This document shows positions 33,377-41,790 of a DNA stretch of 64,000 nt, piece after piece. Below the pieces are notes generated by a model, which had not been told where the DNA came from, did no database searches, and worked only from the letters and a program-made list of their open reading frames with translations. This stretch comes from Pseudomonas sp. SORT22. GTDB lineage: Bacteria > Pseudomonadota > Gammaproteobacteria > Pseudomonadales > Pseudomonadaceae. The first letter of the stretch is position 1. Every line of letters starts with the position of its first letter. The translations under genes were made by a program, and so were the position numbers. The stretch spans positions 2,356,501 through 2,420,500 of the forward strand of contig NZ_CP071007.1 of NCBI RefSeq assembly GCF_018417635.1, written 5' to 3'.

Positions 33377-34320
33377 ACCGCACCTTCAGCCGCGAAGCCC
33401 GGCAACTGGCGCGCACCGCCGCGCACTGGCTGGCCTTGCTCGATTCCGGGCAGGCCAGCGCCGAGGATTTGCAGCGTCTGCAGCACTGGCGCGCGGCCAA
33501 TGCCCAGCACGAGCAGATCTGGCAGCGCGCCGAGGGCTTGCGCCAGCGTTTCCAGGATGTGCCGCCAACCCTGGCCATGGCCAGCCTCGACCGTCCCGAA
33601 GCCAACCGTCGAACCCTGCTCAAGCGTGGCCTGGCTTTGGCGCTGGTGTTGCCCGCCGGCTGGCTGCTCAGCCAGCAGGTGCCGCTGCAGGCCCTGCGCG
33701 CCGACCTGCGCACCGCTGTGGGCGAGCGCCGTGGCGTGCGTCTGGCCGATGGCAGCTTGTTGCAGTTGAACACGGCAACCGCCGTCAACCTTGACCTTGC
33801 TCACCAGCGCCTGACCCTGGTCGAGGGCGAAATCGCCCTGAGCGTCAGCCGCGCCCAGGCGCTGCACGTTGACCTTGGCATGGCCCGGGTGAGCGTCGGC
33901 CAGGCCCAGGTGTGCCTGCGGCGCGACGCCGAGCAGTGTCGCATCGCCGTGCTCCAGGGCGCAGTGCAGGTGCAGCCGCGCCAGGGCCCGGCGCTGGCCT
34001 TGCAGGTCGGCGATCAGCTGACTATCACCGCCGACGGCAGTGGCGCCATGGACCGTTTCGACCCCCACCAGCCGGACTGGCGCGATGGCGTTCTGAGTGT
34101 CAACAACCAGCCGCTGGCGCAGTTTTTGCGTGAGCTGTCGCGTTACCGACCGGGCTGGCTGCACTGGGAGCCGGCGCTGGAAACGCTGCGCGTCACCGGC
34201 ACGTTCCGCCTGGATGATACCGATCGGGTGCTGGCCCTGCTGGCGGCCAGCCTGCCGGTAGCGGTACAGGCGCGCAGCCGCTACTGGGTGACCCTGGTGG
34301 CCCGCGAGAAAACCGTGTGA
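33373..34320 (+). CDS. FecR family anti-sigma/transducer (second copy)
   Basis: 315-residue inner-membrane transducer with the same layout as the FecR at 22025: cytoplasmic DUF4880 part (RTAAHWLALLDSGQASAEDLQ), membrane helix about residues 80-99 (LLKRGLALALVLPAGWLLSQ), periplasmic FecR domain (GVRLADGSLLQLNTATAVNL), C-terminal domain (LAQFLRELSRYRPGWLHWEP, LRVTGTFRLDDTDRVL). Coupled to the sigma gene by a four-base overlap. The next gene downstream is an unrelated small protein, so the receptor partner is not here. Confidence 0.93.
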   Translation: MNRTFSREARQLARTAAHWLALLDSGQASAEDLQRLQHWRAANAQHEQIWQRAEGLRQRFQDVPPTLAMASLDRPEANRRTLLKRGLALALVLPAGWLLSQQVPLQALRADLRTAVGERRGVRLADGSLLQLNTATAVNLDLAHQRLTLVEGEIALSVSRAQALHVDLGMARVSVGQAQVCLRRDAEQCRIAVLQGAVQVQPRQGPALALQVGDQLTITADGSGAMDRFDPHQPDWRDGVLSVNNQPLAQFLRELSRYRPGWLHWEPALETLRVTGTFRLDDTDRVLALLAASLPVAVQARSRYWVTLVAREKTV

Positions 34321-34416
34321 GCGGTGCCGTGCTGTTGGTCGCCTGACATTTTTACCAGTAGCGCGCTGCCTTGCGGTTGGTGATGATGCCGGTTCAAAGG
34401 CTGGAGCCATACCGAC

Positions 34417-34668
34417 ATGGACGAGAACAACAAAGAGCGCCTTCGCCTGTATCAACCTGGAGACACTGTGGTGCTGTATGGCTGTTTTGCCGCCGAGTAC
34501 GGGGTGATGGAAACCCAGTCAGGCGTGGTGCGCAGCATCGACTGGTGCACCCACCAGTTGCAGCTGTACTTCGCCTGCGATGATGAATGCCGCTGCATTC
34601 CATTCGCCAGCATCACTGCGGTGCTGGCGCCGGGTCGTTGCAGCGTCGCTGCAGGTGATCAAGGCTGA
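34417..34668 (+). CDS. Small conserved hypothetical protein (83 aa)
   Basis: 83-residue soluble protein, beginning MDENNKERLRLYQPGDTVVL. Four cysteines (YGCFAA, DWCTHQ, FACDDECRC; the last segment has three within five residues) could form a metal site, giving five in total with the one near the end (PGRCSV). No family recognised. The ribosome site is weak (GGAG about 12 bases upstream). Convergent with the sensor kinase gene, separated by seven bases. I regard it as a probable Pseudomonas-specific gene. Confidence 0.62.
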   Translation: MDENNKERLRLYQPGDTVVLYGCFAAEYGVMETQSGVVRSIDWCTHQLQLYFACDDECRCIPFASITAVLAPGRCSVAAGDQG

Positions 34669-34675
34669 GCTTGCC

Positions 34676-35977
34676 TCAGGGCAGCTCGATCTGCGCGCAA
34701 AGGCCGCCGCCGTCGCGGTTGCTCAAGGTCAGGCGGCCGCCGATGGCCTGGGTCAGCTGCGCGGCGATGGCCAGGCCCAGGCCGGTACCGCCGGTGCTGC
34801 GGTTGCGCGAGTTCTCTACCCGGTAGAACGGTTGCAGCACCGCGTCGAGCTCTTCGGCGGGTATCCCCGGGCCCTGGTCGAGCACGCGAATCAGCGTGCC
34901 GTTGTTGGCGCCGCTGCGCACCTCGAGCTGCGCCGCGCCGGCAAACTTCAGGGCGTTGTCGATCAGGTTCACCAGCACCCGGCGCAAGGCTTGCGGGCGG
35001 GTTTCGAGCAGCGCGCCGGTCTTGCCGTGCAGCTCGACCTGCTGGCCGCTGTCCTGGTAGTCGAACACCAGGCTGTCGAGCAAGGCATCGAGGTTGACCC
35101 GGCACGGTGCCTCGCTGTTGCCATCGATGCTGCGGGCGTAGGCGACGCCTTCACGCACCAGGTGTTCCATGGCCTCCAGGTCGCTCCAGAGCTTGTCGCG
35201 ATCACTGCTGCTGTCCATAGCCTCGACCCGCAGCTTCATCCGCGTGATCGGCGTTTGCAGGTCATGGGAGATCGCCGCCAGCAGTTGCATGCGCTCTTTC
35301 AGGTAGGCGCCGATACGTGCCTGCAAGGTATTGAAGGCCACTGCGGCATACACCACTTCCCGCGGGCCGCTTTCGTCCAGTTGCGGCCCCGGGGCATTGG
35401 GGTCGAGCTGGTCGACCGCTTCGGCCAGGCGGGTCAGCGGGCGGATCGCGGTTTTGACCGCCAGCCAGGTGCACAGCAACAGCAGCGCCAGCTGGATCAG
35501 CAGCACCACCGGCAGCCAGCTCGACATCGGCACCGGCGCCGGGGTGACGTCGACGCTCAACGGTGCGCCGTCGGCCAGGCGCAGGTGCACCTGGAAGTGC
35601 GGCGTGGGCCCGGGGATGCTCTGGTAGTCCAGGGCGTACTGGCCGCCCAGGGCCTTGCCGATGGACAGTGCGGCCATGGGCGCGTCATCCATGCTCAGCC
35701 GCTGGCCGGGTTCGCCGGCATCCAGGCGGTAGCGATAGGTGCGCCGCTCCAGGCGCGGCAGCCAGGCGGCGCGTTCGGCGGCCGGCAGGCGGTCGAGAAT
35801 GGCCACCGAGGTAGCGACGTCCTGCTCGAGGTTACTGAGCATCATCGAGCGCGAGCTCTGGTAGCGCTCGTAGAACTGGAAGCTGAACGACAAACCGTAG
35901 GCCAACACCAGGCCGGTGAAGAAGATCAGCGCCAGGCGCGAGGCGAGGGTGCGCGGCCAACGCAGCAGGCTGCCCAT
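34676..35977 (-). CDS. Two-component sensor histidine kinase
   Basis: 433-residue inner-membrane kinase. Two membrane helices (about residues 12-34 and 153-173) bracket a periplasmic sensor domain of about 120 residues; a HAMP region (IRPLTRLAEAVDQL) precedes the dimerisation helix with phospho-acceptor His238 (AAISHDLQTPITRM). The ATP-binding domain has N box NLIDNALKFA, G1 DQGPGIP, F box PFYRVE and G2 GTGLGLAIA. It follows its response regulator on the same strand with a two-base gap. The input signal is unknown; a thioredoxin-like gene and a DUF2790 gene on the other side of the regulator may be targets. Confidence 0.94.
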   Translation of the reverse strand: MGSLLRWPRTLASRLALIFFTGLVLAYGLSFSFQFYERYQSSRSMMLSNLEQDVATSVAILDRLPAAERAAWLPRLERRTYRYRLDAGEPGQRLSMDDAPMAALSIGKALGGQYALDYQSIPGPTPHFQVHLRLADGAPLSVDVTPAPVPMSSWLPVVLLIQLALLLLCTWLAVKTAIRPLTRLAEAVDQLDPNAPGPQLDESGPREVVYAAVAFNTLQARIGAYLKERMQLLAAISHDLQTPITRMKLRVEAMDSSSDRDKLWSDLEAMEHLVREGVAYARSIDGNSEAPCRVNLDALLDSLVFDYQDSGQQVELHGKTGALLETRPQALRRVLVNLIDNALKFAGAAQLEVRSGANNGTLIRVLDQGPGIPAEELDAVLQPFYRVENSRNRSTGGTGLGLAIAAQLTQAIGGRLTLSNRDGGGLCAQIELP

Positions 35978-35979
35978 GT

Positions 35980-36714
35980 TCAGGCCTCGACCCGCTGCAC
36001 GGGCAAGGCGAACACGTAGCCCTCGCTGCGTACCGTCTTGATATAGGCCGGCTCGCGGGCGTCATCCTGCAGGCGCTGGCGCAGGCGGCTGACCAAGAGG
36101 TCGATGGAGCGGTCGAAGATATCCGCCTCGCGGCCCTGGGTCAGGTTGAGCAGTTGCTCGCGGCTGAGCACCCGTTGCGGATGGTCGAGGAACACCCGCA
36201 GCAGCCGGTACTCGGCGCCGCTCAGGGCCACCAGGGTGGCGTTGGCGTCGAGCAGGTGGCGCGCGGTGGTGTCCAGGCGCCAGTGGCCGAAACCGAGCAG
36301 GCGGCTGCTTTCGCTGATGCTCAGGTTTGGCGGCAGCATGCGCGTGCGGCGCAGCACGGCGTTGATCCGCGCCAGCAGCTCGCGGGCCGAGAACGGCTTG
36401 CTCAGGTAGTCGTCGGCGCCCATTTCCAGGCCGATGATGCGGTCGGTTTCATCGTTGCGGGCGGTCAGCATCAGTACCGGCGTGGCCTTGTGCTTGCCGG
36501 CGCGCAGCTCGCGGCACAGCAGCAGGCCATCGTCACCGGGCATCATGATGTCGAGCACGATCAGGTCGACCACATTGGACTCGAGAAAGGCGCGCATCTG
36601 CCGGCCATCGGCGACGATGGTGGTGCGCAGCCCGTTCTTTTTCAGGTAGTTGCCTACCAGCTCCCTGATCTCTCGATCGTCGTCGACGACCAGGATGTGA
36701 TCGACATGCTCCAT
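35980..36714 (-). CDS. OmpR/PhoB family response regulator
   Basis: 244-residue regulator: receiver domain with acidic pocket VVDDDRE (residues 9-15), phospho-acceptor Asp55 (LIVLDIMMPG), switch Thr in LMLTARN and Lys in YLSKPFS; then an OmpR-type winged helix (LSGAEYRLLRVFLDHPQRVLS, SIDLLVSRLRQRL, IKTVRSEGYVF). The ATG at 36714 starts the conserved receiver; frame further upstream has no similarity. Operon with the kinase at 34676-35977. Divergent from the DUF2790/thioredoxin genes. Confidence 0.95.
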   Translation of the reverse strand: MEHVDHILVVDDDREIRELVGNYLKKNGLRTTIVADGRQMRAFLESNVVDLIVLDIMMPGDDGLLLCRELRAGKHKATPVLMLTARNDETDRIIGLEMGADDYLSKPFSARELLARINAVLRRTRMLPPNLSISESSRLLGFGHWRLDTTARHLLDANATLVALSGAEYRLLRVFLDHPQRVLSREQLLNLTQGREADIFDRSIDLLVSRLRQRLQDDAREPAYIKTVRSEGYVFALPVQRVEA

Positions 36715-36753
36715 CGTCCGGCTCCCGCTGTGGTGGTGGCGGCAAGTGTACAG

Positions 36754-36780
36754 AGCCCGGCAGGGCTTGCCTGCCGGGCT
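36754..36780 (+). terminator. Strong hairpin inside the divergent promoter region
   Basis: Perfect 11-bp stem AGCCCGGCAGG / CCTGCCGGGCT with a five-base loop, followed by TTGTATT on the plus strand. It lies 40 bp upstream of the response-regulator start, in a gap with no annotated gene, so it may end a short transcript or lie in the leader of one. Confidence 0.5.
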
Positions 36781-36929
36781 TTGTATTGCAGTGTATCTGC
36801 TGCGGCCATAGATACCTGGCGAGGCAAAGCGGGCCGATCCGGACACATTGGCGATACCTGGCGGGCCTGAAATAGCCAGCAACGGGTGGCAGCCGCCACC
36901 TCTGTGCAAACTGACTCGGGAGTACCGCC

Positions 36930-37193
36930 ATGAACCTCAAGACCCTTGCCACTGCCAGCCTGTTGACCCTGTTCAGCCTCGGCACCGTTGCCGCCCAGGC
37001 TAGCGACCCGGTGGTGGTACAGCAGTATCGTTACGGCCAGCAACTGGATGTGCACAAGGTCCTGGCCTTGCACGAGGACAGCAGCATGGGCTGCGGCGTG
37101 GTCAACGCTCAGATGGACTACCTTGATTCCCAGGGCAAGGAACACCGCCTGCAGTACCAGAAATTTGCCAGTGACTGCCATGAAGGCGGTTAA
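36930..37193 (+). CDS. DUF2790 exported small protein
   Basis: 87-residue protein with a signal peptide (about residues 1-24, ending TVAAQAS). The mature domain reads QYRYGQQLDVHKVLAL, GCGVVNAQMDYLDSQGK, LQYQKFASDC, the DUF2790 pattern also seen at 28016-28351. Two cysteines may form a disulfide. The ATG follows CGGGAG. The next gene, 24 bp downstream, encodes an exported thioredoxin-like protein, which could be expressed with it. Adjacent to a two-component system. Family function unknown. Confidence 0.88.
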   Translation: MNLKTLATASLLTLFSLGTVAAQASDPVVVQQYRYGQQLDVHKVLALHEDSSMGCGVVNAQMDYLDSQGKEHRLQYQKFASDCHEGG

Positions 37194-37217
37194 GCCATCG
37201 ATCAGGGAGGTTCGTCC

Positions 37218-37796
37218 ATGAACATCAATTTCAACACAAGTCGCCGTCGGGCCCTGGGCATCGCCGCACTGCTGGCCGTGCTGCTGGCGCTGGCGGGCCT
37301 GGGCAACCGCCTGTTCGCCGGCACGCCGGCAAGCCTTGAGACACTGGGGCCGATGCCGGAACTGGCCGGCGCCGTGCAGTGGCTCAACTCGCCACCACTG
37401 GACCGCGCAGCGCTCAAGGGCAAGGTGGTGCTGGTGGACTTCTGGACCTACGAGTGCATCAATTGCCGGCGCAGCCTGCCGCACGTCAACACCTGGGCCA
37501 AGCGTTACGCCGACCAGGGCCTGGTGGTGATCGGCGTGCATACGCCGGAATACCCTGAAGAGCGGGTAGTCGACAATGTGCGTGCGCAAGTGACGAAACT
37601 GGGTATCGGCTACCCGGTGGCCATCGACAACGACTATGCGATATGGAACGCCTTCGGCAACCAGTTCTGGCCGGCGCACTACATCGTCGATGGCAGCGGC
37701 CAGGTGCGCTATGTGCACTTTGGCGAAGGCGCCTACGACACCCAGGAGCAAGTCATCCAGCAACTGCTCAAGGAGCGTGACGGGCAAGCGGGGTGA
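37218..37796 (+). CDS. TlpA/ResA-like thioredoxin-fold protein, membrane-anchored periplasmic
   Basis: 192-residue protein with an N-terminal hydrophobic anchor (about residues 11-34) and a thioredoxin fold facing the periplasm. The active site is CINC in FWTYECINCRRSLPHVNTW, followed by VVIGVHTPEYPEER and the cis-proline strand FWPAHYIVDGSG. The CxxC pair and the insertion typical of the DipZ C-terminal domain suggest disulfide reduction or exchange. No DsbD-type reductase is adjacent. It follows a DUF2790 gene after 24 bp, whose two cysteines might be a substrate; that is inference. Confidence 0.9.
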   Translation: MNINFNTSRRRALGIAALLAVLLALAGLGNRLFAGTPASLETLGPMPELAGAVQWLNSPPLDRAALKGKVVLVDFWTYECINCRRSLPHVNTWAKRYADQGLVVIGVHTPEYPEERVVDNVRAQVTKLGIGYPVAIDNDYAIWNAFGNQFWPAHYIVDGSGQVRYVHFGEGAYDTQEQVIQQLLKERDGQAG

Positions 37797-37818
37797 AGAT
37801 GTTCGGGTGGCGCTGGCC

Positions 37819-37846
37819 TCATCGCGGGTCCAGCCCGCTCCTGCAG
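37819..37846. repeat. REP element overlapping the 3' end of a coding gene
   Basis: REP core (ATCGCGGGTCCAGCCCGCTCC). The stop codon and last codons of the MocR gene lie within it, giving the protein tail RSGLDPR. Confidence 0.75.
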
Positions 37847-39333
37847 AGGGCCTTGGCCAGTTGCCGGATTGCGGTTTCGATTTCACTGGCTGTCAGCGAT
37901 GAATAGCCCAGCAGCCAGCCCTGCTGTTTATGTTCACCGGCATACAAACGGCTGAGCCCGGGCAGTTGCACGCCGGCGCGGGCGGCCAGATTCATGGTGT
38001 GTTGCTCTGTCCAGCCTGGCTCGAGCACGCAGGGGATCTGCAGGCCTCCCGGCGGGCGCATGGCGGTGACGACGCCCGCCAGGTGCTTGCCAATCGCATC
38101 AAGCAGGCAGGCCCGGCGCCCGGCGTAGAGTTTGCGCATGGCGCGGATGTGGGCGTTGTAGTGGCCGTCGTCCATGAAGCGCGCCAGGGTCAGTTGCAGC
38201 ACCTGCGGGGTGTGCCCGTCGATGATGCTGCGCGCCGCGCTGAAGGGCGCTACCAGCTCCGGCGGCAAGACCATGTAGCCGATGCGCAGGCCGGGGTAGA
38301 GGGTCTTGCTGAAGGTGCCGATGTAGAGGGTGCGCTGCTGGCTGTCCAGGCCCTGCACGCAGGCGGTGGGCAGGCCGTCGTAGTGGAACTCGCTGTCGTA
38401 GTCGTCCTCGATGATCCACTTGCCGTTCTGCGCCGCCCAGTCGATCAGCTCCAGGCGTCGCGCAAGGCTCAGGGTCGCGCCTGTGGGGTACTGGTGCGAT
38501 GGCGTGACGTAGACGCAACTGGCGCCGCTGCGGTCGGCGCGCAGCAGGTCGGTGCGGATGCCGTGGGCGTCGACGTCGATCGGCACGATCCGCGCCTGCG
38601 CCGCTTCAAAGGCCTTCTTCGCGCCGAAGTAACCGGGGTTCTCCAGCAGGATCGGCTTGCCGGCATCCACCAGCATTTGTGCGCACAGGAACAGCGCCTG
38701 GCGGGTGCTGCTGAGCACCAGTACCTGCTCGGGCATCACCTTGGCGCCACGTTCGAGGTTCAGGTAGGTGGCGATGGCCTTGCGCAGGGCTTCGCTGCCC
38801 TGCGGGTCGCCGTGCAGCAGGACGTTGCCGCGATGGTCCTTCACGGCCTGGCGCTGCAGGCGTTCCCAGACTGCAAGGGGGAACGAGCGGGTTTCTGGCA
38901 GGCCGGTGGCAAAGGCCTTGATCACCTGCTGGTCGCTGACGCCGCCGTTGTCGAACAGTGCCCGTCCGCGCAGGCTCAAGCCCTGGCCGGGCTCGAGATC
39001 ACTGCGTTTTTGCGCCCCGGCCTTGATGCGCCGTTGCCCGCTGCCACGCAGTTGCGCGCCGAGGTTGTCCGGCACATAACTGCCCGAGCCTGCGCGGCGG
39101 ACGATATAGCCGTCGCGCTGCAGCTGCACGTAGGCGTTCTCGACGGTGTCGCGGGCGACGCCCAGCGATTTGGCCAGGGCACGGCTGGCCGGCAGCTTGA
39201 CGCCAGCGGACAGCGCCCCTTCAAGGATCAGCGCGCGCAGCGCACGCTGGATGCGCTGGTGCAGGTCCAGCGCTGCGAACTCGGCGTCATTGACACGCAT
39301 CTTCAGGGTTTCAAGCTCGAACGTGGTTGCCAT
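37819..39333 (-). CDS. MocR/GabR family PLP-dependent transcriptional regulator
   Basis: 504-residue fusion of a GntR winged helix (residues about 20-85, LDLHQRIQRALRALILEGAL, ASRALAKSLGVARDTVENAY) to an aminotransferase fold I domain (about 130-495). The PLP-binding Lys lies in GTFSKTLYPGLRIGY, and EDDYDSEFHYDG is the usual Asp segment. Such proteins sense amines or amino acids through PLP. The ATG is at 39333; a second ATG 11 codons later is possible. It diverges from the BenE gene, its likely target. The last codons fall in a REP element, so the C terminus was probably extended by the repeat. Confidence 0.92.
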   Translation of the reverse strand: MATTFELETLKMRVNDAEFAALDLHQRIQRALRALILEGALSAGVKLPASRALAKSLGVARDTVENAYVQLQRDGYIVRRAGSGSYVPDNLGAQLRGSGQRRIKAGAQKRSDLEPGQGLSLRGRALFDNGGVSDQQVIKAFATGLPETRSFPLAVWERLQRQAVKDHRGNVLLHGDPQGSEALRKAIATYLNLERGAKVMPEQVLVLSSTRQALFLCAQMLVDAGKPILLENPGYFGAKKAFEAAQARIVPIDVDAHGIRTDLLRADRSGASCVYVTPSHQYPTGATLSLARRLELIDWAAQNGKWIIEDDYDSEFHYDGLPTACVQGLDSQQRTLYIGTFSKTLYPGLRIGYMVLPPELVAPFSAARSIIDGHTPQVLQLTLARFMDDGHYNAHIRAMRKLYAGRRACLLDAIGKHLAGVVTAMRPPGGLQIPCVLEPGWTEQHTMNLAARAGVQLPGLSRLYAGEHKQQGWLLGYSSLTASEIETAIRQLAKALCRSGLDPR

Positions 39334-39433
39334 GTGGTCTGCCGCAAGTGAAGAAACTGGCCTGAACGGGCAGGCCAGTCTATTCGTACACTCGGTCGCT
39401 CGTCACTGCCTCTTCGCAAGGAACCCTGCCGCC

Positions 39434-40654
39434 ATGTCTACTTCAGCACTACGCCCCGGCGACCTCATGCCCCCGCTCATTGCCGGTCTCATCTCGGTTA
39501 TCGTCAATTACGGCGGGACCTTCATCCTGGTTTTCCAAGCGGCCAAGGTCGCTGGTTTGAGCCCGGCCCTCACGGCTTCCTGGGTATGGTCGGTATCCAT
39601 CGGCGTGGGGCTTACCGGGCTGTTGCTCAGTTGGCTCAGCCGCCAGCCGATCATCACCGCCTGGTCGACACCGGCCGCCGCCTTCCTGGTGGTGGCCCTG
39701 GCCAGTACGCCCTACGCCGAAGCGGTGGGCGCCTACCTGATCTCGGCAGCCGCGTTTGTGCTGCTGGGCTTATCGGGCTGTTTCGACAAGCTCATCCGCC
39801 TGATCCCGCCGGGCATTGCGGCGGGGCTGCTGGCCGGGATCCTGCTGCAGTTCGGCATCGGTGCCTTTGCCGGGCTCAGCGTCGACCCGTTGCTGGCCGC
39901 GCTGCTGATCGTGGCCTATCTGCTCTTCAAGCGCTTCAGTGCGCGCTATGCAGTGGTCGGCATCCTGCTGTTGGGGCTGGGCTTTTTGCTGATGCGCGGG
40001 CAGGTCGAGCTGTCAGGGCTGCGCTTGCAACTGGCGACGCCGGTCTTCACCGCGCCGGCGTTTTCATTCAATGCCATGCTCAGCGTGGCCCTGCCGCTGT
40101 TCCTGATTACCCTGACCGGCCAGTACATGCCCGGCATGCTGGTGCTGCGCAATGACGGCTTCAAGGCCAGTGCCAACCCTATTGTCGCCGTTACCGGGCT
40201 GGGCTCGTTGTTGATGGCGCCGTTCGGCTCCCACGCCTTCAACATCGCCGCGATCACCGCGGCGATCTGCACCGGCAAGGAAGCCCACGAAGAACCTGCC
40301 AAGCGCTGGATCGCCGGGGTGGCGGCGGGCGTGTTCTACATTCTTGTCGGCGTCTTCGGGGTAACCCTGGCCGCGCTGTTCATGGCCTTCCCGGCCACTT
40401 TCATCAGCACCCTGGCGGGGCTTGCGCTGCTGGGCACCATTGGCAGCAGCCTGGCCAATGCCATGGCCGATGCGAAAACCCGCGAAGCGTCGTTGATCAC
40501 CTTTCTGGCTGCGGCCGCCAATATCAGTTTGCTCGGTATCGGCGGGGCGTTCTGGGGGCTGGTGATCGGCCTGGGCGCTTATGCCGTGCTCAATGGCCGC
40601 TTGCCGCGCCGGGAGCGGGCAGGGGTGATCGGTGCCAGCAATGGCGAGGGGTAA
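39434..40654 (+). CDS. benE: BenE family benzoate/H+ symporter-like transporter
   Basis: 406-residue inner-membrane protein with about 12 helices, of the BenE family. The N-terminal segment PLIAGLISVIVNYGGTFILV and QPIITAWSTPAAAFLV, plus PFGSHAFNIAAITAAICTGKEAHE in the middle, are characteristic. The ATG at 39434 follows AAGGAA. No benzoate dioxygenase genes are adjacent, so the substrate may differ from benzoate; the divergent MocR-type regulator rather than a BenR/BenM suggests an amine or amino-acid-related compound. Convergent with the small periplasmic protein gene at 40663. Confidence 0.88.
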   Translation: MSTSALRPGDLMPPLIAGLISVIVNYGGTFILVFQAAKVAGLSPALTASWVWSVSIGVGLTGLLLSWLSRQPIITAWSTPAAAFLVVALASTPYAEAVGAYLISAAAFVLLGLSGCFDKLIRLIPPGIAAGLLAGILLQFGIGAFAGLSVDPLLAALLIVAYLLFKRFSARYAVVGILLLGLGFLLMRGQVELSGLRLQLATPVFTAPAFSFNAMLSVALPLFLITLTGQYMPGMLVLRNDGFKASANPIVAVTGLGSLLMAPFGSHAFNIAAITAAICTGKEAHEEPAKRWIAGVAAGVFYILVGVFGVTLAALFMAFPATFISTLAGLALLGTIGSSLANAMADAKTREASLITFLAAAANISLLGIGGAFWGLVIGLGAYAVLNGRLPRRERAGVIGASNGEG

Positions 40655-40662
40655 GGCCGCGA

Positions 40663-41205
40663 TCAGCGCTTGGCCGCCTTGGCGCGCTGATTCTCGTCGC
40701 TGCGCGCCCGTGCCGGGATGTTCTCCAGCGAAGTGGGCTTGTCGGCGATGTTGATCACCGTCCACTCCCAGAACGCGCTGGTCCAGTAGGTCAGTTCACC
40801 GTCTTCGAGCAGCAGGTCGTGGCGGCCACTGCTGTGCGGCGCTTCTTTGGCCTGGCGCATCAATGGCACCAGTTGCATGGCGCGTTCGCCGTCGGTGGTC
40901 TCCAGTGACAGCGAAACCTGGCGCAGGCGGTCATCCTTGTCGAAGGCCGCTTCGATGCGGCTGACCTCGACACCGCCGAGTTTGTAGGGTTCGATGCCCG
41001 GTACCGGGTCGACAGCCTGGTAGTACTGACGGGGCACGTTGTAGTGCACGCCGTTGATCAGCCAGACCCGGGTGAAATGCCGCTCCATTACCTCCACGAC
41101 CTGCGCGCGCGGCATGCCCAGCGTGAACTCGCCAAGGCTCAGCGCCGACCAGGCGGTGGTCGGGAACAGGGCACAGCAGAGCAACAATGTCAGCATCCTT
41201 GGCAC
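40663..41205 (-). CDS. Exported hypothetical protein (180 aa)
   Basis: Periplasmic protein of unknown function. The start was set at GTG 41205, because GGAGG lies seven bases upstream of it, whereas the ATG three codons later has no usable ribosome site. A signal peptide follows (LTLLLCCALFPTTAWSA). The mature part has LSLGEFTLGMPRAQVVEVM near the N terminus, a pattern seen in proteins of the SmpA/OmlA-like type, and predicted strands (LGGVEVSRIEAAFDKDDRLR). The C-terminal tail is charged (ARSDENQRAKAAKR). Convergent with benE, eight bases apart. Confidence 0.72.
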   Translation of the reverse strand: MPRMLTLLLCCALFPTTAWSALSLGEFTLGMPRAQVVEVMERHFTRVWLINGVHYNVPRQYYQAVDPVPGIEPYKLGGVEVSRIEAAFDKDDRLRQVSLSLETTDGERAMQLVPLMRQAKEAPHSSGRHDLLLEDGELTYWTSAFWEWTVINIADKPTSLENIPARARSDENQRAKAAKR

Positions 41206-41296
41206 GCGGGGTCCTCCTTGAAATGAGCGCAAAGGGTACTGCAGCCCTCGCATCCGCGCTAGGATCAGCAGTCCTGCACTGACAATGAGGTCACCT

Positions 41297-41767
41297 GTGA
41301 AATACGCCATTGCCCTGCTACTGAGCCTGATGCCGTTGCTGGCTGGCGCCGCCGAAGTCGGCGAACGCCTGGCGCCCTTTACCTTGCTTGACCAGCACGA
41401 CCAGCCCTACAGCCTCAACGCGCAGACCCGCGTACTGCTGGTGGCGCGCAACATGGACGGTGCCAAGCTGGTCCAGGCCGCCGTCGGTGAGCAGCCCAAG
41501 GGCTACCTGCAAGCACGCGAGGCGGTGTTCGTCGCCGACATCCAGCGCATGCCGGCGCTGATCAGCAAACTGTTCGCCATCCCGGCCATGCGTGACTACA
41601 ACTACCGGGTGCTGCTGGACCGCGACGGCAAGGTGGTTGCGCGTTATCCGGGCGCTGAAGGCCAGGTGCTGTGGATTCAGTTGGAGCAGGGGGTTGTGGC
41701 GGGGCAGAAGGAATATGCCAGTGCCGAGGCGTTGGCCACAGCGCTCAAGGCGTTGCCGCAGCCATAG
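41297..41767 (+). CDS. Exported thioredoxin-fold-like protein (YtfJ-like), no CxxC
   Basis: 156-residue periplasmic protein. GTG at 41297 is preferred since GAGG lies six bases before it; the ATG at 41285 would overlap that site. Signal peptide residues 1-18 (ending LLAGAA). The mature sequence has VGERLAPFTLLDQHDQPYSL, like the start of AhpC/TSA or YtfJ proteins, and a later FAIPAMRDYNYRVLLDRDGKVV strand pair, but no active-site cysteine at all. It is therefore unlikely to be a redox enzyme. It diverges from the neighbouring exported protein gene; the 91-bp gap holds both starts. Confidence 0.75.
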   Translation: MKYAIALLLSLMPLLAGAAEVGERLAPFTLLDQHDQPYSLNAQTRVLLVARNMDGAKLVQAAVGEQPKGYLQAREAVFVADIQRMPALISKLFAIPAMRDYNYRVLLDRDGKVVARYPGAEGQVLWIQLEQGVVAGQKEYASAEALATALKALPQP

Positions 41768-41790
41768 TGGATTTGAATGCAGCGCAACGC

